Shown here: positions 28,701 through 41,826 of the stretch, piece after piece
Position numbering within the stretch: position 1 is the first letter of the stretch
Layout of the letters: every line of letters starts with the position of its first letter
Assembly: GCF_041734735.1 (NCBI RefSeq)
Contig: NC_134878.1
Span: 51,270,881 to 51,334,880 of the forward strand
Reading direction: 5' to 3'
From: Babylonia areolata
Lineage: Eukaryota > Mollusca > Gastropoda > Neogastropoda > Buccinidae
DNA length: 64,000 bases
The notes under the pieces: model-generated
What the model was told of the DNA's origin: nothing
The model's input: only the letters and a program-made list of their open reading frames with translations
Databases searched by the model: none
Translations under genes and position numbers: made by a program

Positions 28701-30649
28701 GTAGTGTTCGGAACTCATCGTGAAACAGAGAAGATGTTAGGTTATTTTACGACTAGGAGGAGGACGATAGAGACAACAGAAGATGAATGAGTGACCGGGA
28801 ACACTGAGAGTGACCTCTAACATTTCGAAGGTATCATGTGGAAAGGCGTTGTTGTGGGTGAAGGAGAGGGAAGACTGCAAGATGTCTCCGTAGACAGTGG
28901 CGATGCCACCTCCACGAGACAGTCGAGGAAGTGACATAGTTTAGTATCCAGGGGGGGGGGGGGGGGGGCAGTTTTTAAGTTTGGGTTCGTGACCTTGTGA
29001 CTTTAACCAGGTTTCGGTAAGAAATACGATATCAAAAGTTATTTTCAAAAATAAAATCAGAAATATTCAGTCTTTTGATCAGGGCAGACAGACTAAGCAT
29101 TGAACAGACAGGCATGAAAGATTTCAGAGGTAAGGAGAGAGGAATCTAATGGTGAAGCAGGTGAGTCAGGCAGACAGACAGTGGAAGAAGAAGATGGTGA
29201 CTGAGCAGTGGAGGACAATGGAAAGGAAGAAAAAGGTCCGGGAGTTGTGACAGGTGTGGCAGGAGTAGGAAGCGGAGCAGAGGCTATCACGGGAGATACA
29301 TTACAGTTTGGAATATTGTCATTAGAGGGGACAATGTCACGGGAAGTAAAAATGTTAGCAGGAACACGTGTGTTGAGGTTGGAAGCAGCACAAACAGCGC
29401 CGCATAAAGTGGATGTGTCAACACACACAGGTAACACATCAGGGGTACTGTCAGTAGTGCTGACGTCACACACAGCGGGAACAATGTCAGAGGATATGCC
29501 AAACAGGTCAGCAGATGTAACGTTGTCAGTGACAGTGACAGCAACAGCACGGCTGACATCGGAGACAGGAGGACGGTCAGTGCAGGGGACAGAGACCCAC
29601 AAACGGCGAAGTCGGCCCGCTCCGGTTCCTCTCTTCGTTTTCAGTTTGCCGATGCCCAAGCTGATGATGCGCCGTGTCCTGTCATCGTGTAGTCTGCAGT
29701 GTTTATGCCATGGCATTCTAAGCAAAGCTCTGATGTCATTGATGTTTACCATGGTGACAGTGGCAGTACGAGAGCAGAGGTCGGACGGTATGAGAGGGCT
29801 GGACACGTGAAAAACGTGCCAAAAGGCGGTGAGTATCGTAGGCAGGACGAAGATGGTCGCTGACACGACAACCAGGGTCAAGTGAACAGCATTCATATGT
29901 GCCAGTTTGTAAATGAATGCACAAATATGACGAATATAAAATATCAAATTAGTCTTAGAGCAAATGAAAATAAGACGCGCACATTGACATAAATAATATC
30001 CAGAACAGAGCACGATAAACAAATAAACACACCACAAAAATGTAGAGACCAACTGATAACTCGGGCTTTCAAGCAAATCGGTGTCACATGCCGTGCCACT
30101 TTTTGTCCAAGTAGACTTTTTTTCCAGAAATGTGGCAAGGTTCCATACATGGATTCGAAACGGTGCTTTCTTAATTGTCTCCTCCCATACATTGTATAAA
30201 CACATGCGCGAGCCAAAAAAGACCAACGCATGAAAAAAAGAAAAGAAAAGAGGTGGGGAAAAGTACCCATTATTTTGAGAAGAAAGTGGATCACCACCAT
30301 GCAACGCTGTATCCACCAGACAGCACACTTGTTTCTTCACTTGGCAGGTGGACGTACAGCCGCGCTTCGAAGCATCGCCGTACTCTTACCTGTACTTTGT
30401 GGCCTTCATTATCTGCGGCTCTTTCTTCTCCCTCAACCTGGTCATTGGGGTCATCATTGACAACTTCAACGTGCTGAAGAAAAAGGTCAGACATTGAGCA
30501 TGACGACGCATCTTATGTGATGACCGGTCTTTGCAAGACAGAACACCAGATAATGTTGGGTGGATTTTTTGTTGTTGTTGTTGTTGCTCTGGTGAGTTAG
30601 TAAAGACAGTGAGTCTATGAAATTACTCAGTCTCGGTTACCTCTGTGTT

Positions 30650-30680
<31 letters not shown>

Positions 30681-33600
30681 ATGTGTGGTAAACTTTTTTG
30701 CTGGTATATTCTAGACAATAGCAAATGGTGTTGGTACTATACGTGGTGGGATGGTAGGTGTGAATGAGACCACTGAAATCATTTGATTAGTCCAGTGAGA
30801 TGTCAGTTGTCATTGTTGTAAGCCCACGATTTCTCGCAATCCCACGATTTTTACTCCTCCCCACGTTTTCTCTCAATTGCGAGAAATCGCGGGGGGCGCC
30901 CCAACGATTTCTCACACATTGTGAGAAATCGTAATAAGTCCCCCTTGTTTTTATCCAAAATATTTCTTTTATCATTGGCGTTGGTTTCTTGTTTTTTCCC
31001 AATGTAAATCTCAGAGAAAAATGAAAGAGAGAAAAAGAAAAGTGAAAAAGGCGGGATAGCAAAAAAAGGTATTTTACAATGCTCTGTCCTCACGTAGGGA
31101 GGACCAAATAGTTTTGATGTTTGTTGCATCATGTAATGCAAACTTTTATGTCACATTTATTTAGAATATTCTTCACTTCATGCTTGTTCATTTGTTCATC
31201 TGTTTGTGTCAGCATCCTTTCGCATGCGAGACTGCACTGAAAATAGATTCTTAGTCTTATAGAAGATACTTAGAACATGAAAATGTTTTAAAAGCAGAGT
31301 GAAAGAAGACCAAATCAACCAGCCAAATAAACACACACAAGGAAACACACAATCACACACACACACACGCACGCACGCACGCGCACGCACGCACGCACGC
31401 ACTCACTCACGCACTCACTCAATCACTCACTCACTCACTCACAGACATGCACAGACATTCACACTTCTTTTTTTTTAACCAGTACTGTGTCATCACGTTC
31501 ACCGTCTATTTTTGATGTTTTCGCTAATGCCACTGTCATTATCATGATCGTCGTTGTCGTTCCCCCCATTTCTCGTTTCTTTTTCTCGCTCTCATTTTTT
31601 CTCTTAGATTTGCATTGGGAAAAGACAAATCAACTCCGATGACAAAGAAAATATCTTTGATAAAGATCAGGACTTCCCACGATTTCTCACACATTGTGAG
31701 AAATCGTGAGGGCGTCCTCCGCGATTTCTCGTAATTGAGAGAAAACGTAGGAGGGGAACGACCACGGTTTCTCGCATTTCCACGATTTCCCTCGAAGTGA
31801 GAGAAATCATGGGATTGCGAGAAAAATGTGGGCTTACAAGTGTCTTTAACTGACGGAATAGAATAACCTGTTAGAACTCGTGTCTTCCTTCCAGTATTTA
31901 TATCAAATTCGGTATTTTGACTTGCCAAGTCCTCGAAATTGACTAGAGACCATGATACCATCTTTAATCTTCTTTTTGTCAGTAAGTGACCCGGGTGGTA
32001 GAGGTTTGCGGTTGTTGTTTTGGATTGAATTAGGATGTGGAGGATAAAAGGATTAAAGATTAAAGGGGTGAAAGATCCACACACAGGCCAGGATATGTAG
32101 AGGCCAGTCACAAATGGTTCTTCTATTGTTTTGTTACAATACTAAGACAGAAGAAGAAAAGAAGAAAGTGCATCAGTGTAGTGAGAAGCTTGCCTTGGGG
32201 GATGCACAAATGGGCCGGGCAGCCCGGCCGGTGAATACTTATTAACTATGCCCAATGAATGCCTCAAAGCTATTTATATTGACCAAGCGAGCTGCAAAGA
32301 CAGCTTCGGGTCACACTCCAAAACAAGACTGTTGAGCTAAATATTTGGATGATTTGTGTTTCTGTGCACACGTTCAGGGAGAGATTATGCCAATTTTGTA
32401 ACCACGAACTGTGTTGTTAGACAGGATGTTTATGTTGTTTTGGGTTGAATTTGGATGTGGAGGATAAAAGGATTAAAGAATTACAGGAGTGACAGATCCA
32501 CACACAAGCCAGGTTCATCTAGAGGCCAGTCACAAAGGGTTTTCTATTGTTTTATTATAACTGTAAGGATAAAAAAAAGAAATGAAAAGGAAACAGTGCC
32601 TAAAAAAGACACAAACGAGCACATCGTCAGAGATGCAAGTGGAAAGCACATATACACGAATCACAATGGAAAGGTTACCACTCGGTTAGGAATTAGCAAC
32701 AACATAACATAATGCATATCTGTGAAGACAAAACATTGACATCAAATAACATTCCAAGTACATTTAAACAGTAAAGTAAAAGTGACTAAGACTTGGTGAA
32801 AGTACACTGACACGTTGACACACAAACTAGTTATTTCCATCCCACGTTGGTCTTGTTTTAAAATTTTTTCAGAGGATTTTGATAGTGGTGGACTGCTTTT
32901 GTAACATGATGTGAGTTATGTGGGCGTGTCTGCAGTACGAGGGCAGCTACCTGGACGGCTTCCTGACTACCACCCAGCGCAACTATTACAACACCCTGAA
33001 GAAGATGAGCACCCGTAAACCAAAGAAGATCATCCCCCCACCCCGGGTAAGGGCGTCAATTTGTATGTGTAAGGGGGAGACTGGTAAATGTCATTGAATG
33101 ATATCTAGTATGAAGTGATTACATAGTAACAATCTGGCAAATGTCAGTGCACCACAAGTTGTATGATGTAACTGAATAGTAATGAACAATTTTGCAAATG
33201 TCACTGTACCCTAAGTATTCTGACTTGGTTGAATAGTCGCTAAGAAACTGGCAAATATCAATGCACCGTAAGTAGTAAGATGGAATTAAAAATTGATGGA
33301 CCATTTGGCAGATGTTAATGTAACCAAAGTTGTATGATGTGATTGAATTGCAAAGGACATACTAATAAATGTTAATGTACTCTAAGTTCTGTGATGTGAC
33401 TGAATAGCTACGGACAGTTTGGAAAATGTTGTGTGTATGACTTTGCATGGTGCCATTGCAGACACGATTCCAGATGGTGTTCTACAACTTGGCTGTCAGT
33501 GACCGCTTTGAACTGGTGTTGATGAGCGTAGTCATGCTCAACATGATTGTTTTGGGGGTGGAGTACTCCCAATACAAGCTGACCTGCGTCTGGTATGAGG

Positions 33601-36600
33601 TAACGTCTTTGTCCAGTCCTTCCATGTCAGTCACTGGATGAGGTTAGATTTAGGATGTGTTGGCGAAGACAGCTCCTCCTGGAGGACTAAAATGTTCCCC
33701 ACGTGTTTCTCCTTCATGTTTGGGCTTCTTTTTTTCTTTCCTACAGGATTGACTTCTTCAGTTTTTGTGCTTCATCACAAGATGTAGCATGCACTTAGCG
33801 CACGTGAAAATAACCCACAGCAACAAAAGGGTTCTTCTTGGCAAAATTCTGTAGACAAATCCACTTCAATAGGGGAAAAAAAACAACAAACAAAACAAAC
33901 TAACACAAAACTGTATGCAGAAAAAAATGAAAGAAAAGGTGGTGCTCTCAGTGTAACGTCGTGCTCTCCCTGGGGAGAGCAGCCCGATTTTCACACAGAG
34001 AAATCTGTTGTGACAAAAAAGAATAATACAATACAAATACAATGACGAAAGATATTATCACTGTGTGTTTCAAGGACATTCAGTATGCACCAGTGTTTAC
34101 TAAAATGGTTGTTATGGTAGAGCTCACACTGATCTAACCTTTGGAGAAACATTTTCATCTCGTCATTTCATATTGTGAATATGTTGTTTGTTTTATTACT
34201 GTCTCGTATCTGTTGAGTGGCCCATGGTACATCATGCCTTCAGGTGGAACGATTGAGGAAGAACACCTATAGAAAATTGCTGGACGACGGATTTTGCGTG
34301 TTCTCCATCATCATTAACTTTATCACCGGCGTCATCGTCTTCATTTTCTTAATTGAGATGTGTGAACCAATGATCATCATCATTGTCACTGTCATCACCA
34401 TCGTCATCATCATCACCATCAGGATTGCTGTGGTAGTAGCAGTGACAGAGACAGTGATGCCTGTGCCAGGTAGTGTTGCGGGTGTTGGTCGTAAAGTTTT
34501 GAGCGTTGTCTTCGGTGTCTGGATAGGAGACCGTAGTGACCTGGGTGGTGTCTGGACAGCTGACTGTAGCGACCTGGGCTTCGTAGTGGCATCAGGGTCG
34601 GCACTTGCAGTTGCAGAGTCAGGGGTAGTGCGATGCGGCTCGTCCACCTCAGCTTCAGCGCTGGTGTTGACATCTTCTTCCTCCTCCTCCTCCTCTTCAA
34701 GGCGTGTGGGCATCATGCCTTGCACAGGTTTGAAGTGCGAAGAGTTGCGGGTGATGGAAGTGTTCTGACCACGGCGTGCTGTCACCATGCTGCCTTTCTT
34801 CTGGGTAATGATCTAGGGCGGGGGGGGGGGGGGGAATATGGAGGTGTCAGTTTGTTCTTCTATCTCTGGTACACTAGAACATAGTCACCAGGTTGAAGTG
34901 TTGAGGGACAGGTGTGTCTTTTGTCATCAGCATAGTCACACATCTGCTTGCTGATGCGGTCACGTACGCAGATGTTTGTGTGGATGCTGGTGGCGATGGT
35001 GGGACTGGAAGGTATGGTAGGCAGACCAATCTTCATCTTTCTGCCAGTGAGGGCTTTAAAGGGGGACATTTGGGTAGAGGCATAGGGAGTGCCTCTATAC
35101 AGCCGAAGAAAAGGAAGGAGATGGACTTCCAGCTGTGTATGCCTTCAGTAATACATAGCGAATGTTCTTGTTCAGAGTGGCTATGAAGCGTTCTGCTTCT
35201 CCATTTGCCTCTGGCCATATGGGTGTGATCTTCCTGTGATGTATCCCAAAACTGGTCATGAAGTTGGCAAAGTCTTCACCATTGAATGGAGGGCCATTAT
35301 CTGTTTTGACAGTGATGGGGATTCCTTGGCGAGAGAAAATTGCTTCAAGCTTGGGCAAGATTGCTTTTGCAGATGTTGAAGAGATGATTTCCACTTCTGG
35401 TAGCGACTGTACTCGTCTATGACCACGAGCAGGTAATCGCCGGACGAGAAAGGGCCAGCAAAGTCAATGACAAGGGAATTCCATGGTTCAGAGGATAGTG
35501 GGGTTGGTTGAAGTGGTTCTCGGGAGTTAGAACCACTGTATGATGCTTGGCATGTTATGTAAGATTTGACTGTGTCCTCTTCCAATTTGTCAAATCCTGG
35601 AAACCAGATCTTCTCACGGGTGCACTACTTGGTTTTGACAATGCCTTGGTGACCATGATGAGCAACAGCTACCGCTTTTTGACGAAGAGTAGCAGGGATG
35701 ACAATGCGATGTTATCTGAGAATCAATCCATCATGGACAGAGAGTTCATCGCGAAATCTGACAAGTCCTGAAATTTCTGGATCGTCCCAGCGGCTTGTTT
35801 GTATCGCATGCATCAACTTCTGGAGTGCTTGATCTTCTTCAGTGACTAGTTTGACTTCTTGCAGTGTCATTGGTTTTGGTACAGCATTCTTTGTTATGTA
35901 GGCAATGTATGCTTCACTAGCATTCTCACATTGGTGTGTTTCATGAGGATGTCTGCAGGATTCTTTTCATCTCGTCCTGGGATGTAGACCAAATTCATGT
36001 CGTATGGCATCAGTTGTAGACGCCATCTCACCATTCTTGCTGTGATAGGCTTTTGGCTGTTCATGATCCGGATGAGTGGTTTGTGATCAGTGACTACTGT
36101 GAAGTATGAGCCAAACAGATACAGGTGAAAATGTTCTACTCCGTACACAACAGCTAGGACTGAATTCTCTGTCTGTCTGTGAGTATCTCTGTTCGGTTTC
36201 TGTGAGAGCTCGGCTTCCATAGCATATTGGACGGCCTTCCTGAACAAGGATTGCTCCTAAGCCTACTGGGCTGGCATCTCTGTTGTTTTGCAAGGGTCGA
36301 AGTATGACATGACCTTGGAACTTGCGAGTGTTTGTTTCAGTTTCTCAAAAGCTTGCTGTTCTTGATCTCTCCGTTGCCATGGCACGTCTTTCTTGGTCAA
36401 TTTTCTGAGCGGTTCTGTAATTGTTGCATAGCCAGGAATGAATCTGGCCATATACTGTGTCATGCCACGGAATGACCGGACTTCTGCAATTGGTGTGGGT
36501 GGCGGTGTGTCAACAGTGGCTTGTATCTTCACCGAATCTGGGGAGACACCAGTTTCTCCAAACACGTGGCCGTAGAACTTGAGTTAGTTGACTGAGAAGA

Positions 36601-36985
36601 CACATTATATTTTGTCTCAGTTCAGCTTGACTCCATGATCATTGTGTGTTTTTAGTGTCGCATCAGGTGCGGAAAACCACAACCAAATAATCAGCACACA
36701 CCCGCCCCCATCTACCCCCCCCCCCCCGCCCCCCCACCCACCACACTCGGATTACTTAATTAAACAGGAGTAATAAACATATGTTCTCAAATAAAAGCAT
36801 TTCACAAATTCGCTTTAAAAACATTACAATTAATCATTACATCGTAATTATTAACAAAAATATATTTAGAATATGAACGTTAACATTAGGCATATTCCAT
36901 TGTACATTCATCCTGCATATTACACATTATTCATCCTACATATTGCACATTCATAATAACCAATTGTCACGTTTTTAAACTCAGT

Positions 36986-37035
<50 letters not shown>

Positions 37036-37091
37036 CTAGAACAAGGTACAACCTATCATGCACGGACTTCCACACGTCTCACATGAGTGCG

Positions 37092-37138
<47 letters not shown>

Positions 37139-37142
37139 CACA

Positions 37143-37215
<73 letters not shown>

Positions 37216-40200
37216 ACACTTCTCGAGAATTTAAAAGGTGGATTGAACGTGGAATAAAAGTCTTTAGAGCTCTGGATTTCAACTTGAAAGTTCTGTAGCG
37301 TCGTCTGATGGCAGTAGCTCATAGTACTTTGCTAAACTATGGGTGTCGTCAGTTGCCATCTGCCTGCTTTTCTTAACCACTAGCTTTTCATACACCTCTT
37401 GCATACTGGCTTGTTTCACTCCCACAATTTTACAGCATACACTCATGACATCGTTCAAAACACGCTTACTCCTCACTCCCAAACTTCCATACCAGCACAA
37501 AAATGAAACTGTGAGCACGTACTCGATACAACATCGATAGTAACCTTGAAGAATATTTGAATTTATACCAACATTTCTAAGTTTCTGTAAACAAAAAATT
37601 CTAGATTGGCATTTCTTATGAATGGAATCAACATTTCTGTCAAAAGTCAGCTTATTGTCTAATATCTATATTCATTGACCCTCTCCACTGTTTGACCATC
37701 TATAACAAGGTTAGCTACAGGCAAGGGGTCTTTCCGAAAATCTATTAACATTTCTTTTGTTTTCAATACATTGAGATCCAGATTGTTTTCCTCAAACCAA
37801 GAACAGAACTTTTAAATTTCGCTGAAATCAATAGCATCAGAATTGGACGGATCTTCAATAGCCAAATCATCATAATATTTTATGACAGGAGTTTCCTCCG
37901 TGCCTCTGCAGTCTCAATTTCTGTGGATTTGTGCTTGATTTTTGCGTGGAACCATCCACGAACAGGGAGAGGGGTCTTTGAATTGAACGCAAAAATCTTG
38001 GGTGCAGGATGTTGGAGTCTTGGGGCTTGTGAACCAAGTGAGGCATGGCTTGATTGACCAATAATGTTGACAGAGGCACCTGTGTCAGTCACACAGTCAA
38101 TATTCGTGTCTTTCACACTTGCAGTAACCTTGGGTGGGACTTTGGATGTAGCCGATGTTGCAAGGACTTTGACACACAAAACAAACTCATCTGACGTGTG
38201 TGATGGAGCACCTGAGGCAGAAAATTTGACTTGCCTTTCCAGCTTGGGTCCAGAACGGCAGACACGAGCAAAATGTCCCTTTTTACTACATTTTGAGCAT
38301 GTTTTCCCACTTGCAGGGCATGTTTTTTGGAGAGAATCTGTGATGCACAACAATAGTGACAAAAATGTTCCTTGTCATTTCCACTGCGATGACCTTGATG
38401 ACTGATGACACTTCGATGACCTGAGGAACCACCTCGTCGGTGGGTGTGGTTGTAAGTGGCTGCGGGGGCAGACTGGCTGTCACGGCGACTGGTATGATGA
38501 TTTGGGTGACTGAAACCATGATGTTGTCTCTGGGACCCACGATGATGTTGACGACCTCGTACAGCGTTTATGGCTTCGTGTTGAACGCTGTTTGTCATGG
38601 CAGCAGCACATGCATTTTCAATGGTTGCAGCTCTGCTTTCTGAGAGCTCAAAACTGCGAGCTTCTTCCAAAATCCTTGTGAGATTTAAATTGTCCTTTAG
38701 AGATTTGCGCCTGATTCTGGATGACGTGCAACCTTGTATGATTTGACCTAGAATCTCTTTGTCAACGTCATGAAAATCACAGTTTGCAGCTGCTGTCCGT
38801 AACCTTATGTGGTACATGTCCATGCTTTCTCCTTTTGCCTGAGTTGGCAAAATGTGAATGTTTCACAGGCTGAGTTCTGCTTTGGTGTGAAATAGCCAGA
38901 AAGGGATTTTTTGAGTGTTGCATATTCATTGGGAACAGGATTGGCACCTTCTGTCGCCGCACCAATACCTTCTGCTCATCTGTCATTGTCTCATATATCT
39001 CAAAGATTTCATCACCACCATAATGGAGCAACAAAGCTTTTTTTCTGCTGTCCGATGTGATATCTAATGCTGTGAACAAAATCTCTAGCTAAGAAGTCTA
39101 CTTTGCCCACCTGGTGCCTGCTGTATTCGCTTCTCCATGCACGGCAAATTTCTCAAAAGGTGGTATGTCAGACATGGTTGACCAAGACTAACCGACGCTG
39201 ATAACGTTTTTGTGTATCTCGTGGTAAAAAAAACGAAATACCAGCGGACTCACCTCGTTATCCTCGTCGCCAGTGTTGTGTTTGTATGTGAAACTGAAAT
39301 ATGCACATGAGTGTGTGAATGCTTTCACTCAGTCACCACAATAACAGATACTCATTTATTCATTCATTCATTATGCCCATCGCTCCTCGTGGAGCATAGG
39401 CCATCGACGACCCCTCGCCATCGCACTCTGTTCTGGACTGTTCTGGCCATTCCAGTCCAGTTCGTCCCTTGCTGCTTCATCTCTGCCTCGGTATCTCGCC
39501 TCCAGCTGTTGCGAGGCCGGCCTCTCTTCCTCTTTCCCTGCGGAATCCAGGTCAGGGCTTGGCGTGTGATGCTGGACGCTGGCTTCCTGAGGATGTGTCC
39601 GATCCAGCCCCACTTCCTCCGCAGTATCTGCTTGGCCACTGGTTCCTGTCCCGCTCGCTCCCACAGATCTTCGTTTCGGATCTTCTCCTGCCATCGGATC
39701 CTGTAGATGCGCCTCAGACAGGTGTTGAAGAATATCTGAATCTTCTGCTGCATCGTCTGTGTTGTCCGCCATGTCTCGCATCCGTAGAGCAGAACTGACT
39801 TCACATTGGAGTTGAAGATGCGGAGTTTGGTTTTCATACTGATTGCTCCAGATGCCCAGATGTTCTTGAGCATGATGAAAGCTGTTCTTGCCTTGCCGGT
39901 TCTGGCTGTGACGTCTCGGTCCGTGCCTCCCTGTCGGTCAACCACGCTTCCCAAGTAGATGAAAGATTCCACCTCCCTGATGGGCTCTCCACCGACTGTG
40001 ACTTGTGTGTTGGCAGTGGTGTTGATCTTCATCAGCTCGGTCTTCTTCTTGTTGATCTTGAGCCCTGTCCTGGCTGACGTGGTCTCCAAATAACAGATAC
40101 TCGATTGGACACAAAGTTGTGAGTTCAGCTTGTATTGTCGCCATATTGTGGAGCCTCTCCTATTCTTGTACAAAACATCAGTCTTTTTACCAAATCCCAG

Positions 40201-41783
40201 TATTGGAAGACTAAGTGAGAGCAATGCTTATTAGTGTTATCATGGACATGACAACCACTATTACTGCAGTTATCGCCATCATCATCATCGTCGTCGTCGT
40301 CATCATCATCGTCACCATCATCACCACCACCATCATCACTATCATCATCATCATCATCACCACCATCATTATCACCACCATCATCATTACCATCACCACC
40401 ACCACCACCATCACCATCATCATCGTCATCATCATCATCATCTCCTTCTTCTTTTTCTTCTTCTTCTTCATCATCACCATCATCATATTTATCATCATCG
40501 CTGCAGTGCTAACGGTCCGGATGGTAGTGACGCCAGGTACTTTGGGTGCTGGACGTGGGGTTCTGCGTGTTATTCATCATCACCACTATCACTGCAGTTA
40601 TCATCACCATCGTCGCCATCAACACCATCATCATTATCATCATGATTGCTGCTGTGGTAGTGGTCAGAGTAGTAGTGATATCTATGACAGGTGCTGTGGG
40701 TTCTAGACGTGGGGTTTTGCGTGTTCTTCATCTTCACCACTATCACTACAGTTATCATCATTATCATCATCATCATCATCACCATCATCATCATTATCGC
40801 CATCATCATCATCATTATCATGATTGCTGCTTTGGTAACGGTCAGAGTGGTGGCGACATCCATGGCAGGTGCTGTGGGTGCTGGATGTGGGGTTTTGCGT
40901 GCTCTTCATCATCACCATTATCACTACAGTTATCATCATCATCATCATCGTCATCATCATCATCATCACCTTCATCATTATCATCATGATTGCTGCTGTG
41001 GTAACAGTCAGAGTGGTGGCAGGTGCTGTGGGTACTGGACGTTGGGTTCTGCGTGTTCTTCATCATAGAGGCCATCATGAAGCTCGTGGGCCTGCGCAAG
41101 TACTATTTCACCCTGCCCTGGAACTGCTATGACTTCACTGTGGCCATCCTTACCACCTTCGGTCAGTGCTGCCCTACCCCCCTCCACTCCATACCCCCGA
41201 CCCCCCTCCACCTCTCTCTCTCTCTCTCTTGACACATACTGTACCAGTTTATCTATCTATGAATGTGGACAAACATTTGAAATATGTTATGGCAAGGTTT
41301 AGATTAGGAATTTCAGACTTGTTTGTGCATCATTATCGTTACAGGAAACATAGTGATAGTGACCTAATTTGCCCTTTATGTAAAAGTGCGAAAGAGAATG
41401 AAATGCACTTTGTTGTCCTATGTTATGCGATCTGAGAAATCAGCTGATACCTTTAAAATATTATAGGCAACCATCTCTTTTGAGACTTCCAATGCTTGTG
41501 CCATTCACAAATGAACATGTTAATAAACAACTGGCAATTTACTTATATAAAGCCCCCCCCCCCCCAAAGTTGAGTGAGGTATCCCCTCCCCTCGTATCAT
41601 TCTATATAATAGAGATATTAATTGTAGCTGAGGATTGCTTTTCGCATTTATCTGTTTTTATTTATCATGTCTTTAATCTGAAATGTTTCTTTTCGCTTCT
41701 CAATTTCATCTGAGCTCATTCCTTCCCTTCATTTTTGGATCATGTGTGTAAACAAAATCACGTCTGTGTAATCCTGATTTCTG

Positions 41784-41826
<43 letters not shown>

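Larger units (their letters stand above)
34500..40177 (-). mobile_element. Ty3/gypsy LTR retrotransposon fossil with nested insertions
   Basis: Parts in order on the minus strand: 5' LTR remnant (39279-40177, split by a LINE), primer-binding region (about 39260-39273), gag (about 38115-39175) with a CCHC knuckle, protease (about 37880-38115), a small part of RT with RNase H (35894-36600), and integrase with a C-terminal tail (about 34500-35585). The core of RT is replaced by a non-LTR fragment and CA repeats (36600-37870). No 3' LTR was recognised. The element is broken, with at least half a dozen breaks, and appears moderately old. The clade within Ty3/gypsy was not resolved. Confidence 0.85.

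Noticed and set aside
28952-28969. Poly-G tract as a regulatory quadruplex
   Set aside because: It lies inside a decayed LINE, and similar G or C runs occur at several unrelated places; no evidence for a role.
29093-30340. 415-residue minus-strand ORF as a host gene
   Set aside because: Its C-terminal half is the N-terminal ORF2 region of the CR1/L2-like LINE; the upstream half is an open run over intron DNA and overlaps a channel exon.
34244-34440. Exon candidate reading [20 protein letters not shown] after an AG, in phase with the S1 exon
   Set aside because: It cannot join the S3 sequence in frame and lacks EAIMKLVG. The exon at 41023 supplies S2 perfectly, so this is a relic copy.
38064-38405. 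Plus-strand ORF of 113 residues
   Set aside because: It is the complement of the gag/protease region of the LTR fossil.
40211-41132. Several long ORFs rich in Ile, His, Asp or Met
   Set aside because: They are translations of ATC/GAT repeats in the exon-start array; no protein family is expected.
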